Shown here piece after piece: positions 7,981 to 14,697 of a DNA stretch of 15,323 nucleotides; within the stretch, counting starts at the first letter, position 1; each line of letters opens with the position of its first letter. A program made the translations under genes and the position numbers. The notes under the pieces are model-generated. The model searched no databases. It worked only from the letters and a program-made list of their open reading frames with translations, and was not told where the DNA came from. The stretch lies in assembly GCA_934130485.1 (NCBI GenBank), contig CAKOYE010000025.1, positions 1 to 15,323 of the forward strand. The letters are read 5' to 3'. The DNA is from an uncultured Bacilli bacterium (GTDB lineage: Bacteria > Bacillota_I > Bacilli_A > RF39 > UBA660).

Positions 7981-8511
7981 ATGAAATCAACTGGTGTAAT
8001 AAGAAGAATAGATGAATTGGGTCGAATCGTTATTCCAAAAGAAATCAGAAAAAGTCTAAGAATACATGAAGGAGATAGCATAGAAATATATACTGACAAT
8101 AATGAAAATATCGTTTTAAAAAAATATTCAAATATAGATTCTAGAAATGATATAGCAAAAATACTCATAAAAGAGATAAATAAATATTTAAAACACGATG
8201 TATTAATAACAGATCAAGATAAAATAATAGCGGTTGAAGGTAGTATAAAAAAAGATTACTTAGATAAAGAATTAAATTCAAAATTTACTAGTGAATTTAT
8301 AAATAAAAAAAATGACTTTGAAGACAAAAAAAATATTCAAATAATTGATAATAAAAATTTAGAAGGCTATTTTATTATTAAACCATTAAATATTGATGGA
8401 ATTAATTCAGGATTTATAATTATTTATTCTAAGGATACAAAATTTACTATAGATGATGATAATTTTATTCAATTTATAGCGTCTTTTTTTACAAAATATC
8501 TTGAAGAATAA
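7981..8511 (+). CDS. spoVT: SpoVT/AbrB-family transcription regulator
   Basis: DNA-binding regulator of 176 residues, close to the 178 of B. subtilis SpoVT. Residues 1-50 form the AbrB swapped-hairpin domain (MKSTGVIRRIDELGRIVIPK, then EIRKSLRIHEGDSIEI), which dimerises and binds AT-rich DNA. Residues from about 55 to 176 resemble the GAF-like C-terminal domain of SpoVT, including KKDYLDKELN and the closing FIASFFTKYLEE. In B. subtilis the shorter abrB lies just upstream of metS, so the position fits AbrB while the architecture fits SpoVT. The frame is open from TTG 7960, but the start is ATG 7981, with GGGGA (7972-7976) just before it and an N-terminus matching the family. A spore role cannot be claimed: such proteins also occur in lineages without sporulation. 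The symbol reflects architecture, not proven orthology. Confidence 0.85.
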   Translation: MKSTGVIRRIDELGRIVIPKEIRKSLRIHEGDSIEIYTDNNENIVLKKYSNIDSRNDIAKILIKEINKYLKHDVLITDQDKIIAVEGSIKKDYLDKELNSKFTSEFINKKNDFEDKKNIQIIDNKNLEGYFIIKPLNIDGINSGFIIIYSKDTKFTIDDDNFIQFIASFFTKYLEE

Positions 8512-8529
8512 AAATAAAAATGATATAAT
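8501..8529 (+). promoter_or_regulatory. Promoter of the T-box dut-metG operon
   Basis: -35 TTGAAG (8501-8506), 17-nt spacer, extended -10 TGaTATAAT with TATAAT at 8524-8529. The -35 box lies inside the last codons of the spoVT-like gene. Transcription should begin near 8536, at the start of the T-box leader. Confidence 0.85.
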
Positions 8530-8535
8530 ACACCT

Positions 8536-8755
8536 GATTTGTTAAAAACTGTGATGGAAAGAAAAATAATTAGATTTTAAAGAGAGTCTATATTTGGTGT
8601 GAATAGATATTGATAATTATTTCGAATGGTTCCTTGAGTTGCTTAATCGATATTTAGATTAAGACGTTTAATGCGTTAAATTATTAAGATATAGTAAAAC
8701 ACTATAAATAAGGTGGTACCGCGGTAATTTCGCCCTTAATTATGGTGTTTTTTTT
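8536..8755 (+). promoter_or_regulatory. Methionine T-box riboswitch leader
   Basis: A transcription-attenuation T-box leader. Stem I contains the AGAGAGT motif (8581-8587) and the TTGGTGTGAA apical segment. Its lower stem pairs GGAA (about 8555-8558) with TTCC (8630-8633), placing the codon ATG (8626-8628) in the specifier loop, followed by a purine. A further stem pairs CTTAATC (8642-8648) with GATTAAG (8657-8663). The T-box core AGGTGGTACCGCGG (8711-8724) contains TGGT, which pairs with the ACCA end of a tRNA having discriminator A73, as in tRNA-Met; this argues against Gly or Glu readings of the same loop. Uncharged tRNA-Met should stabilise the antiterminator and switch on dut and metG. 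Confidence 0.9.
8698..8755 (+). terminator. Conditional terminator of the T-box leader
   Basis: Arms AACACTATAAATAAGG (8698-8713) and CCTTAATTATGGTGTT (8734-8749) pair along 16 positions with one G-U pair and one mismatch, followed by eight Ts (8748-8755). The 5' arm overlaps the T-box core region, so this stem and the antiterminator are mutually exclusive, as expected for this riboswitch class. Confidence 0.9.
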
Positions 8756-8772
8756 GTTTAGGAGGATATTTT

Positions 8773-9255
8773 ATGAGAGAATTTTCTAAAATAAGTTTTG
8801 AACAATTTAAAAAAGATGTTTGTGATGATAAAAAATTATATGAAGAATATAATTTACCAAAAAGACAAACAAAAAATAGTGCAGGATATGATTTTGAATC
8901 GTTAACTGATTTTACTTTAAAACCAAATGAATCAAAAAAAATACCTTTAGGAATTAAAGTAAAAATGAATGAAGATGAATTTCTTATGATAGTAGTAAGA
9001 AGTAGCTTAGGATTTAAGTATAATGTACGGATGTGTAATCAAGTTGGGATTATTGATAGCGATTACTTTGATAATCCAGATAATGAAGGACATTTATTTA
9101 TTAAATTATATAATGAAGGAAATGAAGAATTTTGTGTTAAAAAACATGATCGTTTATGTCAAGGAATATTCACTAAATTTTTAACAGTTTCAAATGAAGA
9201 AGAAATAAAAAATACAAGAACTAATGGATTTGGTTCTACTAATAAAGGAGAATAA
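8773..9255 (+). CDS. dut: dUTP diphosphatase (trimeric dUTPase family)
   Basis: Enzyme of 160 residues predicted to hydrolyse dUTP to dUMP and pyrophosphate, keeping uracil out of DNA and feeding thymidylate synthesis. All five motifs of the trimeric family can be traced: AGYDF (I), RSSLG (II, usually RSGLA), NQVGIIDSDYF (III, with the catalytic aspartate), HDRLCQGIF (IV) and the C-terminal P-loop-like RTNGFGSTN (V). About 25 residues precede motif I. A strong AGGAGG (8760-8765) lies 7 nt before the ATG. It is the first gene after the methionine T-box and 2 nt from metG, so its expression is expected to follow tRNA-Met charging, which is unusual for this enzyme. An iMazG-type or dCTP deaminase identity is unlikely given motifs III and V. 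Confidence 0.88.
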   Translation: MREFSKISFEQFKKDVCDDKKLYEEYNLPKRQTKNSAGYDFESLTDFTLKPNESKKIPLGIKVKMNEDEFLMIVVRSSLGFKYNVRMCNQVGIIDSDYFDNPDNEGHLFIKLYNEGNEEFCVKKHDRLCQGIFTKFLTVSNEEEIKNTRTNGFGSTNKGE

Positions 9256-9257
9256 AT

Positions 9258-10820
9258 ATGGAAAAGAAAAAATTTTATATTGCGACAGCAATCGCGTATA
9301 CATCTGCTAAACCACATTTAGGAAATACTTATGAAATTGTCTTAGCTGATGCAATAGCTCGTTACAAAAGATTAACAGGATACGATGTATATTTTCAAAC
9401 GGGAACAGATGAACATGGTCAAAAAATAGAGGAAAAAGCTATTCAAAATAACAAAGAACCACAGGAATATGTAGATGAAATGTCACTTGAAGTTAGAAGA
9501 GTATGGGATTCTATGAACACAAGTTATGATAAATTTGTACGTACAACTTCCCCTAGCCACGAAAAAGTTGTTGAAAAAGTATTTAAAAAATTATATGATC
9601 AAGGAGATATATATAAAGGATTCTATGAAGGTTTATATTGTACACCATGTGAGTCATTTTTTACTGAATCACAACTTGTAGATGGATTATGTCCTGATTG
9701 CGGAAGAGAAGTACATAGTGAAAAAGAAGAGGCGTATTTTTTTAAACTAAGTAACTATACAAAACGTTTAGAACAATACCTAGACGAACATCCAGATTTT
9801 ATTGAACCAATTTCTAGAAAAAATGAAATTGTCAACAACTTTATAAAACCAGGAGTTCAAGATTTATGTGTTTCAAGAACAACATTCAAATGGGGAATAC
9901 CAGTTAGCTTTGATCCAAAACACGTAGTATATGTTTGGCTTGATGCATTATTAAACTATATTACATTTTTAGGATATGATATAGATTCAGAATCAGAAGA
10001 ATTTAAAAAATACTGGCCTTGTGATTTGCATTTAATAGGAAAAGACATTTTGCGTTTTCATACAATTTATTGGCCAATTATTCTAATGGCACTAGATTTA
10101 CCATTACCTAAAAAAATATTTGGACATCCTTGGTTATTATTTGGAAATGATAAAATGAGTAAATCAAAAGGAAATATTGTTTATGCCGACTCTTTAGCAA
10201 GCATTTTTGGAGTAGATGCAGTAAGATATTATTTATTACATGAAATACCATATTCCAATGATGGAAACTATACTAATGAATTACTAATTGAAAGATATAA
10301 TTCAGATTTAGCAAATGTTTTAGGAAATTTAGTCAATAGAACAATAAGTATGGCTCATAAATATTTTAATGGTGAAGTATTAGAACCAAACTGTAAAGAA
10401 GATATTGATGATGAGTTAATTAACTTAGTACTTAACGCTAATAACATTGTAGAAGAAAAAATGAACAGCTATCACGTTGCAGAAGCAATTGACGCAATTT
10501 TTGATATTTTTAAAAGATCAAACAAATATATAGATGAAACAACACCATGGATCTTAGCTAAAGATGAAAACAAAAAAGATAGACTTGCAACTGTAATTTA
10601 CAATATTCTAGAATCAATTCGTCACGGTGCAGTGTTGTTGCAAGCATTTTTACCTGAAACGTCTAAACAAATATTTCATCAATTAAATACACAAAATAAT
10701 CAATATGAATCTATTAAAGATTTTAATGGAATGGATATTGGAATTCATTTAAACGAAGCTCATCCATTATTTGAAAGAATAGATAAAAATGACATATTAG
10801 ACAAAATAACGACAAAATAA
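9258..10820 (+). CDS. metG: Methionyl-tRNA synthetase, short form
   Basis: Class I synthetase of 520 residues that charges tRNA-Met and initiator tRNA. The HIGH-type motif is PHLGN (19-23) and the KMSKS loop is KMSKSKGN (299-306). The connective domain has one zinc knuckle with C128, C131, C145 and C148. The anticodon-binding helical domain fills the C-terminus (about 350-510, including the conserved TPWILAK). The C-terminal Trbp111/EMAP-like tRNA-binding dimerisation domain found in B. subtilis MetS (about 660 residues) is absent; short forms occur in reduced genomes. The Shine-Dalgarno AAAGGAG lies in the end of dut. The gene shares the methionine T-box with dut. No clear terminator follows it. 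Confidence 0.97.
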   Translation: MEKKKFYIATAIAYTSAKPHLGNTYEIVLADAIARYKRLTGYDVYFQTGTDEHGQKIEEKAIQNNKEPQEYVDEMSLEVRRVWDSMNTSYDKFVRTTSPSHEKVVEKVFKKLYDQGDIYKGFYEGLYCTPCESFFTESQLVDGLCPDCGREVHSEKEEAYFFKLSNYTKRLEQYLDEHPDFIEPISRKNEIVNNFIKPGVQDLCVSRTTFKWGIPVSFDPKHVVYVWLDALLNYITFLGYDIDSESEEFKKYWPCDLHLIGKDILRFHTIYWPIILMALDLPLPKKIFGHPWLLFGNDKMSKSKGNIVYADSLASIFGVDAVRYYLLHEIPYSNDGNYTNELLIERYNSDLANVLGNLVNRTISMAHKYFNGEVLEPNCKEDIDDELINLVLNANNIVEEKMNSYHVAEAIDAIFDIFKRSNKYIDETTPWILAKDENKKDRLATVIYNILESIRHGAVLLQAFLPETSKQIFHQLNTQNNQYESIKDFNGMDIGIHLNEAHPLFERIDKNDILDKITTK

Positions 10821-10876
10821 AATATAAATTTTATGTAAAATGATGTAAAATGTCGATAACAAAACGCAAATAATGT

Positions 10877-10905
10877 TTGAAATATATAATAAAAATTGGT
10901 ATAGT
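10877..10905 (+). promoter_or_regulatory. Promoter for the 54-residue peptide gene
   Basis: -35 TTGAAA (10877-10882), 17-nt spacer, extended -10 TGgTATAGT with TATAGT at 10900-10905. It lies 38 nt before the small reading frame starting at 10943, which supports that frame being a real, separately transcribed gene. Confidence 0.75.
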
Positions 10906-10942
10906 AAATATGTTGTCTAAAAAAGAATAGAAGAGGGATAAA

Positions 10943-11107
10943 ATGATAGAAAAAGGAAAACAACATAAAGTAATATTATTACCTTATGCTGTACTATTTT
11001 TATTAATATTAGGTAGTGTTTTAGTTGATTTTAAAATTATAGATATCTTATACCTATTTGCTTTAATACTATTTTTGGTTAAATATTTACGTATTAAACA
11101 TAGTTAA
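10943..11107 (+). CDS. Small two-helix membrane peptide, unknown function
   Basis: A 54-residue frame, ATG 10943 to TAA 11107, too short for usual gene calling. The peptide starts MIEKGKQHKV, then has two hydrophobic segments (about residues 10-29 and 32-46) separated by a short turn with aspartates, and ends in the basic tail KYLRIKHS. This predicts a membrane hairpin with both ends on the cytoplasmic side. Support for a real gene: GAGGG (10933-10937) 5 nt before the ATG, a good promoter upstream and a terminator 44 nt after the stop. I do not recognise a family. A toxin-like or small regulatory membrane protein is possible but nothing shows it. Confidence 0.65.
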   Translation: MIEKGKQHKVILLPYAVLFLLILGSVLVDFKIIDILYLFALILFLVKYLRIKHS

Positions 11108-11150
11108 AAAAGGTAATTTTATTAAAAGATAATTAAAAATTTTATTGTAC

Positions 11151-11178
11151 AAAATCATAGTAAAAACTATGATTTTTT
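11151..11178 (+). terminator. Terminator immediately upstream of the group II intron
   Basis: Perfect 10-bp arms AAAATCATAG (11151-11160) and CTATGATTTT (11167-11176) with a 6-nt loop; the T run is 11173-11178. It would end transcription of the small membrane peptide gene. The group II intron begins only 3 nt later, at 11181. Confidence 0.85.
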
Positions 11179-11180
11179 GT

Positions 11181-13055
11181 GTGTGCCGTGCATGGCATAT
11201 ATCTAGTTGGTGAAAGTCCAATACATGCGTAGGTATCAACGAAGTGTTAGGGAAGCACAAAGCATCAGTCGTGAGGCTTGGGGCTAAAGGAAGTGTGAAA
11301 CAAAATCGAGGGCTAACGAACAGAAACTTATTACAAGGCTGCATAAACGGATAAGGTTGCACAACAAACTAAAGTCCAAAAGATACACGTAACTTTATGT
11401 AGTAAAGTAAGTAGCTAATCGAGGAAAGATATATGTCTTACCGCGGGAGGTCTTGCAAACAGTTGAGGAGAACCCTATTAAGAAAACTGGTCGAAAAAGG
11501 TTTATTGCAAGAAGTCAGCAGAGGTCGTAGTACTAGAAAACTAGGAAGGACTGAATAATTTGTAGTTTTTACTACTGAAATTGAAATAGGTTATAATCAG
11601 AATAAATACATAGGTAAGAAGTTAACGTATTTAATGTATAAATCCTATAAAAGATATTGGCCTATGAGCGAAATTAGAAAGGTGGAAACAGATATGGAAC
11701 TTTTAGAAAAAGTACTTTCCAAAGATAATTTAAATAAGGCTTATAAACAAGTTTATAAGAACAAAGGAGCAAGCGGAGTAGATGGAGTAACTATTGAAGA
11801 GTTATTTTCATATATAAAGGAACACCAAGAAGAAATACTATTGAAGATAAGAAATCGTAAATATAAACCACAACCTGTAAGAAGAGTATATATACCAAAA
11901 GAAAATGGTAAAATGAGAAAATTAGGAATACCTAGCGCAATAGATAGAGTAATACAACAAGCAATAGTACAAGTATTGACCCCTATTTATGAAGAACAAT
12001 TTTCAAATAACTCTTATGGCTTTAGGCCAAATCGTTCTTGTGAAATGGCAGTTATTAAAGTGTTAGAATACTTTAATGATGGATATGATTGGATAGTGGA
12101 TATAGACTTACAATCTTTCTTTGATGAAGTTAATCAAGATAAACTAATCGGAATAATAAGAAGAACGATAAAAGATGGTAACTTAGTATCACTAATTCGT
12201 AAATTCTTACAGAGTGGGGTAATGGAAAAAGGTGTCATACAAGAAACAAAAAAGGGTACCCCACAAGGAGGAAATCTAAGTCCACTATTATCTAATATAA
12301 TGCTTAATGAACTTGATAAGGAATTAGAAAAAAGAGGACTGAACTTTGTACGTTACGCAGATGACTGTCTTATTATGGTAAAAAGTGAAAAAGCAGCCAA
12401 TAGAGTAATGGGAAGTATAACTACATTTATAACAAAGAAATTAGGACTAATTGTAAATGTAGAAAAGAGTAAAGTAGCAAGACCTGATAATATAAAGTAT
12501 TTAGGTTTTGGATTTTACAAAAAGATAAATCAAAATAAATGGAGACCCAAACCACATATTAAATTGGTTAATAAGTTTAAGAATAAACTGCGTGATATAC
12601 TTGTAAGAAGTAGAAGCATTAGTTTGGATGAAAGATTACTTAAACTAAAACAAATAATATATGGTTGGGTAAATTACTTTAGAATTGCAGATATGAAAGT
12701 CTTGTTACAAAGAGAAATCGACCCAAATATTAGAAGAAAACTAAGAGTAATAATTTGGAAACAATGGAAAAAGATAAAGAAAAGATATTCAAGTCTTAGA
12801 AAGTTAGGAATATCACATAGGGACGCATATATAACAGCAAACGCAAGAAGAGGTTATTATCATATAGCACATACTTACGTAATAGAACAAGCAATATCTA
12901 AAGAAAGACTAAATAAAAGAGGTCTAGTAAATTCACTAGACCATTACTTAAAAGTACATATTACTACAAATTAAACCGCCGTATACCGAACGGTACGTAC
13001 GGTGGTGTGAAAGGGAAAAGTATCCAATTTTATTGAAAAATTTTCTCTATTCGAT
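11181..13055 (+). mobile_element. Group II intron, complete, with ORF in domain IV
   Basis: A ribozyme retroelement of about 1875 nt. The 5' end GTGTGCC (11181) is followed by a structured non-coding region (to about 11690) containing GGTGAAAGTCC and the coaxial stem region of domain I. ACAAAA (11300-11305) is a candidate EBS1 fully complementary to TTTTGT, the last six bases of the 5' exon (11175-11180). Domain V is seen at 12974-13007 (arms ACCGCCGTA and TACGGTGGT around a GAAC loop). In domain VI, GAA-A-GGGAAAA pairs with TTTTCTC-TA-TTC, leaving A13049 as the likely branch point 7 nt from a CGAT 3' end at 13055. The 5' boundary rests on the EBS1 match, the 3' boundary on domain VI. It probably belongs to an endonuclease-lacking bacterial class (class D-like by protein similarity), though insertion behind a terminator recalls class C. 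Confidence 0.88.
11694..12974 (+). CDS. ltrA: Group II intron reverse transcriptase/maturase
   Basis: Intron-encoded protein that would help the intron fold and splice and copy it into DNA during retrohoming. From this start it has 426 residues. Reverse transcriptase blocks are intact: KGASGVDG, LGIPSAIDRVIQQAI, YGFRPNRS, DIDLQSFFDEV, GTPQGGNLSPLLSNI, the catalytic YADD in FVRYADDCLIMV, and YLGFGF. The maturase (X) domain follows, with GWVNYFR and the terminal GYYHIAHTYVIEQAI. No HNH endonuclease domain follows, so target-site nicking is probably not done by this protein. The frame is open from ATG 11634, with another ATG at 11664; 11694 is preferred because GGTGG (11681-11685) sits 8 nt before it, and the longer forms cannot be excluded. 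The stop codon abuts domain V. Confidence 0.92.
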   Translation: MELLEKVLSKDNLNKAYKQVYKNKGASGVDGVTIEELFSYIKEHQEEILLKIRNRKYKPQPVRRVYIPKENGKMRKLGIPSAIDRVIQQAIVQVLTPIYEEQFSNNSYGFRPNRSCEMAVIKVLEYFNDGYDWIVDIDLQSFFDEVNQDKLIGIIRRTIKDGNLVSLIRKFLQSGVMEKGVIQETKKGTPQGGNLSPLLSNIMLNELDKELEKRGLNFVRYADDCLIMVKSEKAANRVMGSITTFITKKLGLIVNVEKSKVARPDNIKYLGFGFYKKINQNKWRPKPHIKLVNKFKNKLRDILVRSRSISLDERLLKLKQIIYGWVNYFRIADMKVLLQREIDPNIRRKLRVIIWKQWKKIKKRYSSLRKLGISHRDAYITANARRGYYHIAHTYVIEQAISKERLNKRGLVNSLDHYLKVHITTN

Positions 13056-13061
13056 TATACT
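13033..13061 (+). promoter_or_regulatory. Hybrid promoter for tatD spanning the intron-exon junction
   Basis: TTGAAA (13033-13038), in domain VI of the intron, and TATACT (13056-13061), the first six bases of the 3' exon, are separated by exactly 17 nt. The -35 comes from the mobile element and the -10 from the host. The predicted transcript start near 13068 lies just before the tatD Shine-Dalgarno (AAGAGGTGAT), leaving a leader of roughly 13 nt. Match quality is good, but activity is inferred. Confidence 0.6.
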
Positions 13062-13080
13062 TAATACAAGAGGTGATAAT

Positions 13081-13830
13081 ATGATAATTGACTCACATTG
13101 TCATTTAAGTCATAACGATTACGAAAATGTAGAACAAGTAATAAAAAATATGGAAGGAAATATAATGATTGCAAGTGGAGCTGATGCTGAATCCAATAAA
13201 GATGTAGTAAGCTTGTGCAAAAATTATAATAATATATATGGAGTAATAGGAATTCATCCAACAGAGATAACAAACAACATAGAAGATGATTTAAAATATA
13301 TAGAGGAACATATAAATGATAAACATATAGTTGGTATTGGAGAAATTGGTCTAGATTATCATTATGAATGTGATAAAGATTTGCAAAAAAAGATTTTTAT
13401 TAGACAAATAAGAATAGCTAAAAAATATAATAAACCAATTGTTATTCATACTAGGGACGCTATTAAGGATACTTATGATATTTTAGAAAGCGAATTAGCT
13501 TATGATGTGCCTATTTATATACATTGTTTTTCAGAAAGCCTAGAAATGGCCAAACTATTTGTAAAAAAAGGTGCAAAATTAGGAGTTGGGGGTATTGTAA
13601 CCTTTAAAAACGCAAAAAAAATAGTAGAGGTTGTAGAAAATATTCCACTTGAACATATATTATTAGAGACAGATAGTCCGTATTTAGCACCCGTTCCATT
13701 AAGAGGAACTAAAAATGAACCAAGAAATGTTTATTTAGTTGCACAAAAAATTGCCGAATTAAAAAATATAGATATACAAGAAGTCATAGCTACAACTACT
13801 GCTAATTCTAAGGCACAATTTGACTTATAA
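13081..13830 (+). CDS. tatD: TatD-family metal-dependent deoxyribonuclease
   Basis: TIM-barrel amidohydrolase-type nuclease of 249 residues (B. subtilis YabD is 255). Metal ligands are visible: HCH in IDSHCHLS, the glutamate in GEIGLDYH, a histidine in VIHTRDA, a histidine in YIHCFSE, and the aspartate in LLETDSPYLAP. Family members are 3'-5' exonucleases or DNases implicated in DNA repair and turnover. The frame is open from TTG 13033, but that lies inside the intron; ATG 13081 with AGGTG (13071-13075) 5 nt ahead gives the conserved N-terminus MIIDSHCHL. In B. subtilis the homologue directly follows metS; here a small membrane gene and the intron separate them. The intron ends 25 nt before the start codon and leaves the coding sequence intact. 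Confidence 0.93.
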   Translation: MIIDSHCHLSHNDYENVEQVIKNMEGNIMIASGADAESNKDVVSLCKNYNNIYGVIGIHPTEITNNIEDDLKYIEEHINDKHIVGIGEIGLDYHYECDKDLQKKIFIRQIRIAKKYNKPIVIHTRDAIKDTYDILESELAYDVPIYIHCFSESLEMAKLFVKKGAKLGVGGIVTFKNAKKIVEVVENIPLEHILLETDSPYLAPVPLRGTKNEPRNVYLVAQKIAELKNIDIQEVIATTTANSKAQFDL

Positions 13831-13848
13831 TGAATAGTATGTTATAAT
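13820..13848 (+). promoter_or_regulatory. Strong promoter for the 3D-domain gene
   Basis: -35 TTGACT (13820-13825), 17-nt spacer, extended -10 TGtTATAAT with TATAAT at 13843-13848. This is the closest match to the housekeeping consensus in the window. The -35 box overlaps the last codons of tatD. The leader would be about 27 nt, with Shine-Dalgarno GAGGTG before ATG 13882. Confidence 0.85.
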
Positions 13849-13881
13849 TTCTTTAGCACTTGCAACAAATTGAGGTGAAAT

Positions 13882-14574
13882 ATGAATATATTTTTAATAC
13901 AAGTAATTGGTAACTTTGTAAATTTTTTAACAGTTACAATATTATCATTATTTGGAATGTTAAATAGTGTTGATACTGAAATTAAAAATTCCGATGTAAC
14001 AAAAAATTCATACATCGAAAATCAAACAATAAATTATTCTACTGTATATCAATATAATTCTAAAATGCCATCTAATATTAGTAGAGTGCTTGTAAAAGGT
14101 GAAGATGGAATTGTATATGTAAATAATTATGATAATACTCAAATTGTTTTAAAAAAAGTAGTAAATGAAATAGTAGAAGTAGGAACTGGTGCACAAGGTA
14201 TGTTTCAAGGAAGATTAACAGGTTATGGTCCTGATTGTCCTGGATGTAGTAGTGTTGGAAATGTTTCGTGTAGAACAAAAGAAGGATTAAATCATAGTTT
14301 AATAAATAATGGTATAACATATACTGATCAAGAATATGGTGAGGTGAGAATTTTAGCAGCAGCAACAAGTGCTTTTCCATGTGGAACAATAATAGCTGTT
14401 GATAACGGAATTCTAACACCATTTTACGCTATAGTTCTTGATTCTGGATATGATATGAGAAATGCTTGGCAAAATGGTAATGTTTGGTTTGATTTGGCAT
14501 TTGAGTCACAAGCAAGTGTAACAAATGTATCAAATAAAACAGCATTATTTAGTGTACAAAGATGGGGTTGGTAA
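13882..14574 (+). CDS. Secreted 3D-domain (YabE/Rpf-like) cell-wall protein, short form
   Basis: A 230-residue exported protein. A hydrophobic segment (about 5-27) anchors it or acts as signal peptide. Residues about 62-103 resemble the end of a G5 domain (closing with NEIVEVGTG). Residues about 108-208 form a 3D domain, a double-psi beta barrel: GRLTGYGPDCPGC, ILAAATSAFPCGTII, then the aspartates in VLDSGYDMRN and VWFDLAFE that give the domain its name. Related proteins (YabE, Rpf2/Sps-type, MltA-like) are thought to cleave peptidoglycan glycan strands. Its place between tatD and rsmA matches yabE, but it lacks the DUF348 repeats and is about half the length of YabE. A CxxC (C119, C122) and two more cysteines (C130, C167) could form disulfides or bind metal. 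It has its own promoter and terminator. Confidence 0.85.
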   Translation: MNIFLIQVIGNFVNFLTVTILSLFGMLNSVDTEIKNSDVTKNSYIENQTINYSTVYQYNSKMPSNISRVLVKGEDGIVYVNNYDNTQIVLKKVVNEIVEVGTGAQGMFQGRLTGYGPDCPGCSSVGNVSCRTKEGLNHSLINNGITYTDQEYGEVRILAAATSAFPCGTIIAVDNGILTPFYAIVLDSGYDMRNAWQNGNVWFDLAFESQASVTNVSNKTALFSVQRWGW

Positions 14575-14599
14575 AAAAGTTCTGTAAGAACTTTTTTTT
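14573..14599 (+). terminator. Rho-independent terminator after the 3D-domain gene
   Basis: Arms AAAAAAGTTCT (14573-14583) and AGAACTTTTTT (14587-14597) form a stem with a 3-nt loop (or a shorter stem with a larger loop), ending in a run of eight Ts. It begins inside the TAA stop codon. Confidence 0.85.
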
Positions 14600-14673
14600 G
14601 TCAACTATACATTTTTATTATAAAATATATATGAATTATAAAAATGTTTATATATTTTTCTTTAAAATAAAGG

Positions 14674-14679
14674 TATAAT
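14674..14679 (+). promoter_or_regulatory. Probable -10 box for rsmA
   Basis: A perfect TATAAT lies 18 nt before the rsmA start codon. No convincing -35 is visible at the expected distance, only AT-rich sequence. Transcription would start near 14686, at or within the GGATG Shine-Dalgarno (14686-14690), so the leader would be only about 12 nt. Confidence 0.5.
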
Positions 14680-14697
14680 AATATCGGATGTGATTAA

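Noticed and set aside
8624..8629. Alternative T-box specifiers GAA (Glu) or GGT (Gly) in the same loop.
   Set aside because: The T-box core has TGGT, which pairs with discriminator A73. Bacterial tRNA-Gly has U73 and tRNA-Glu usually G73. ATG also fits the downstream metG.
11087..11362. A 91-codon minus-strand frame over the small peptide end and intron 5' region.
   Set aside because: It runs antisense across a terminator and structured intron RNA, with no ribosome site or recognisable protein.
13033..13080. An N-terminal extension of TatD from TTG 13033.
   Set aside because: It would be encoded by intron domain VI and lacks similarity to TatD; ATG 13081 has its own Shine-Dalgarno.
14078..14422. 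A 114-codon minus-strand frame opposite the 3D-domain gene.
   Set aside because: Its leucine/histidine-rich composition is the typical antisense shadow of an AT-rich gene; it has no recognisable domain.
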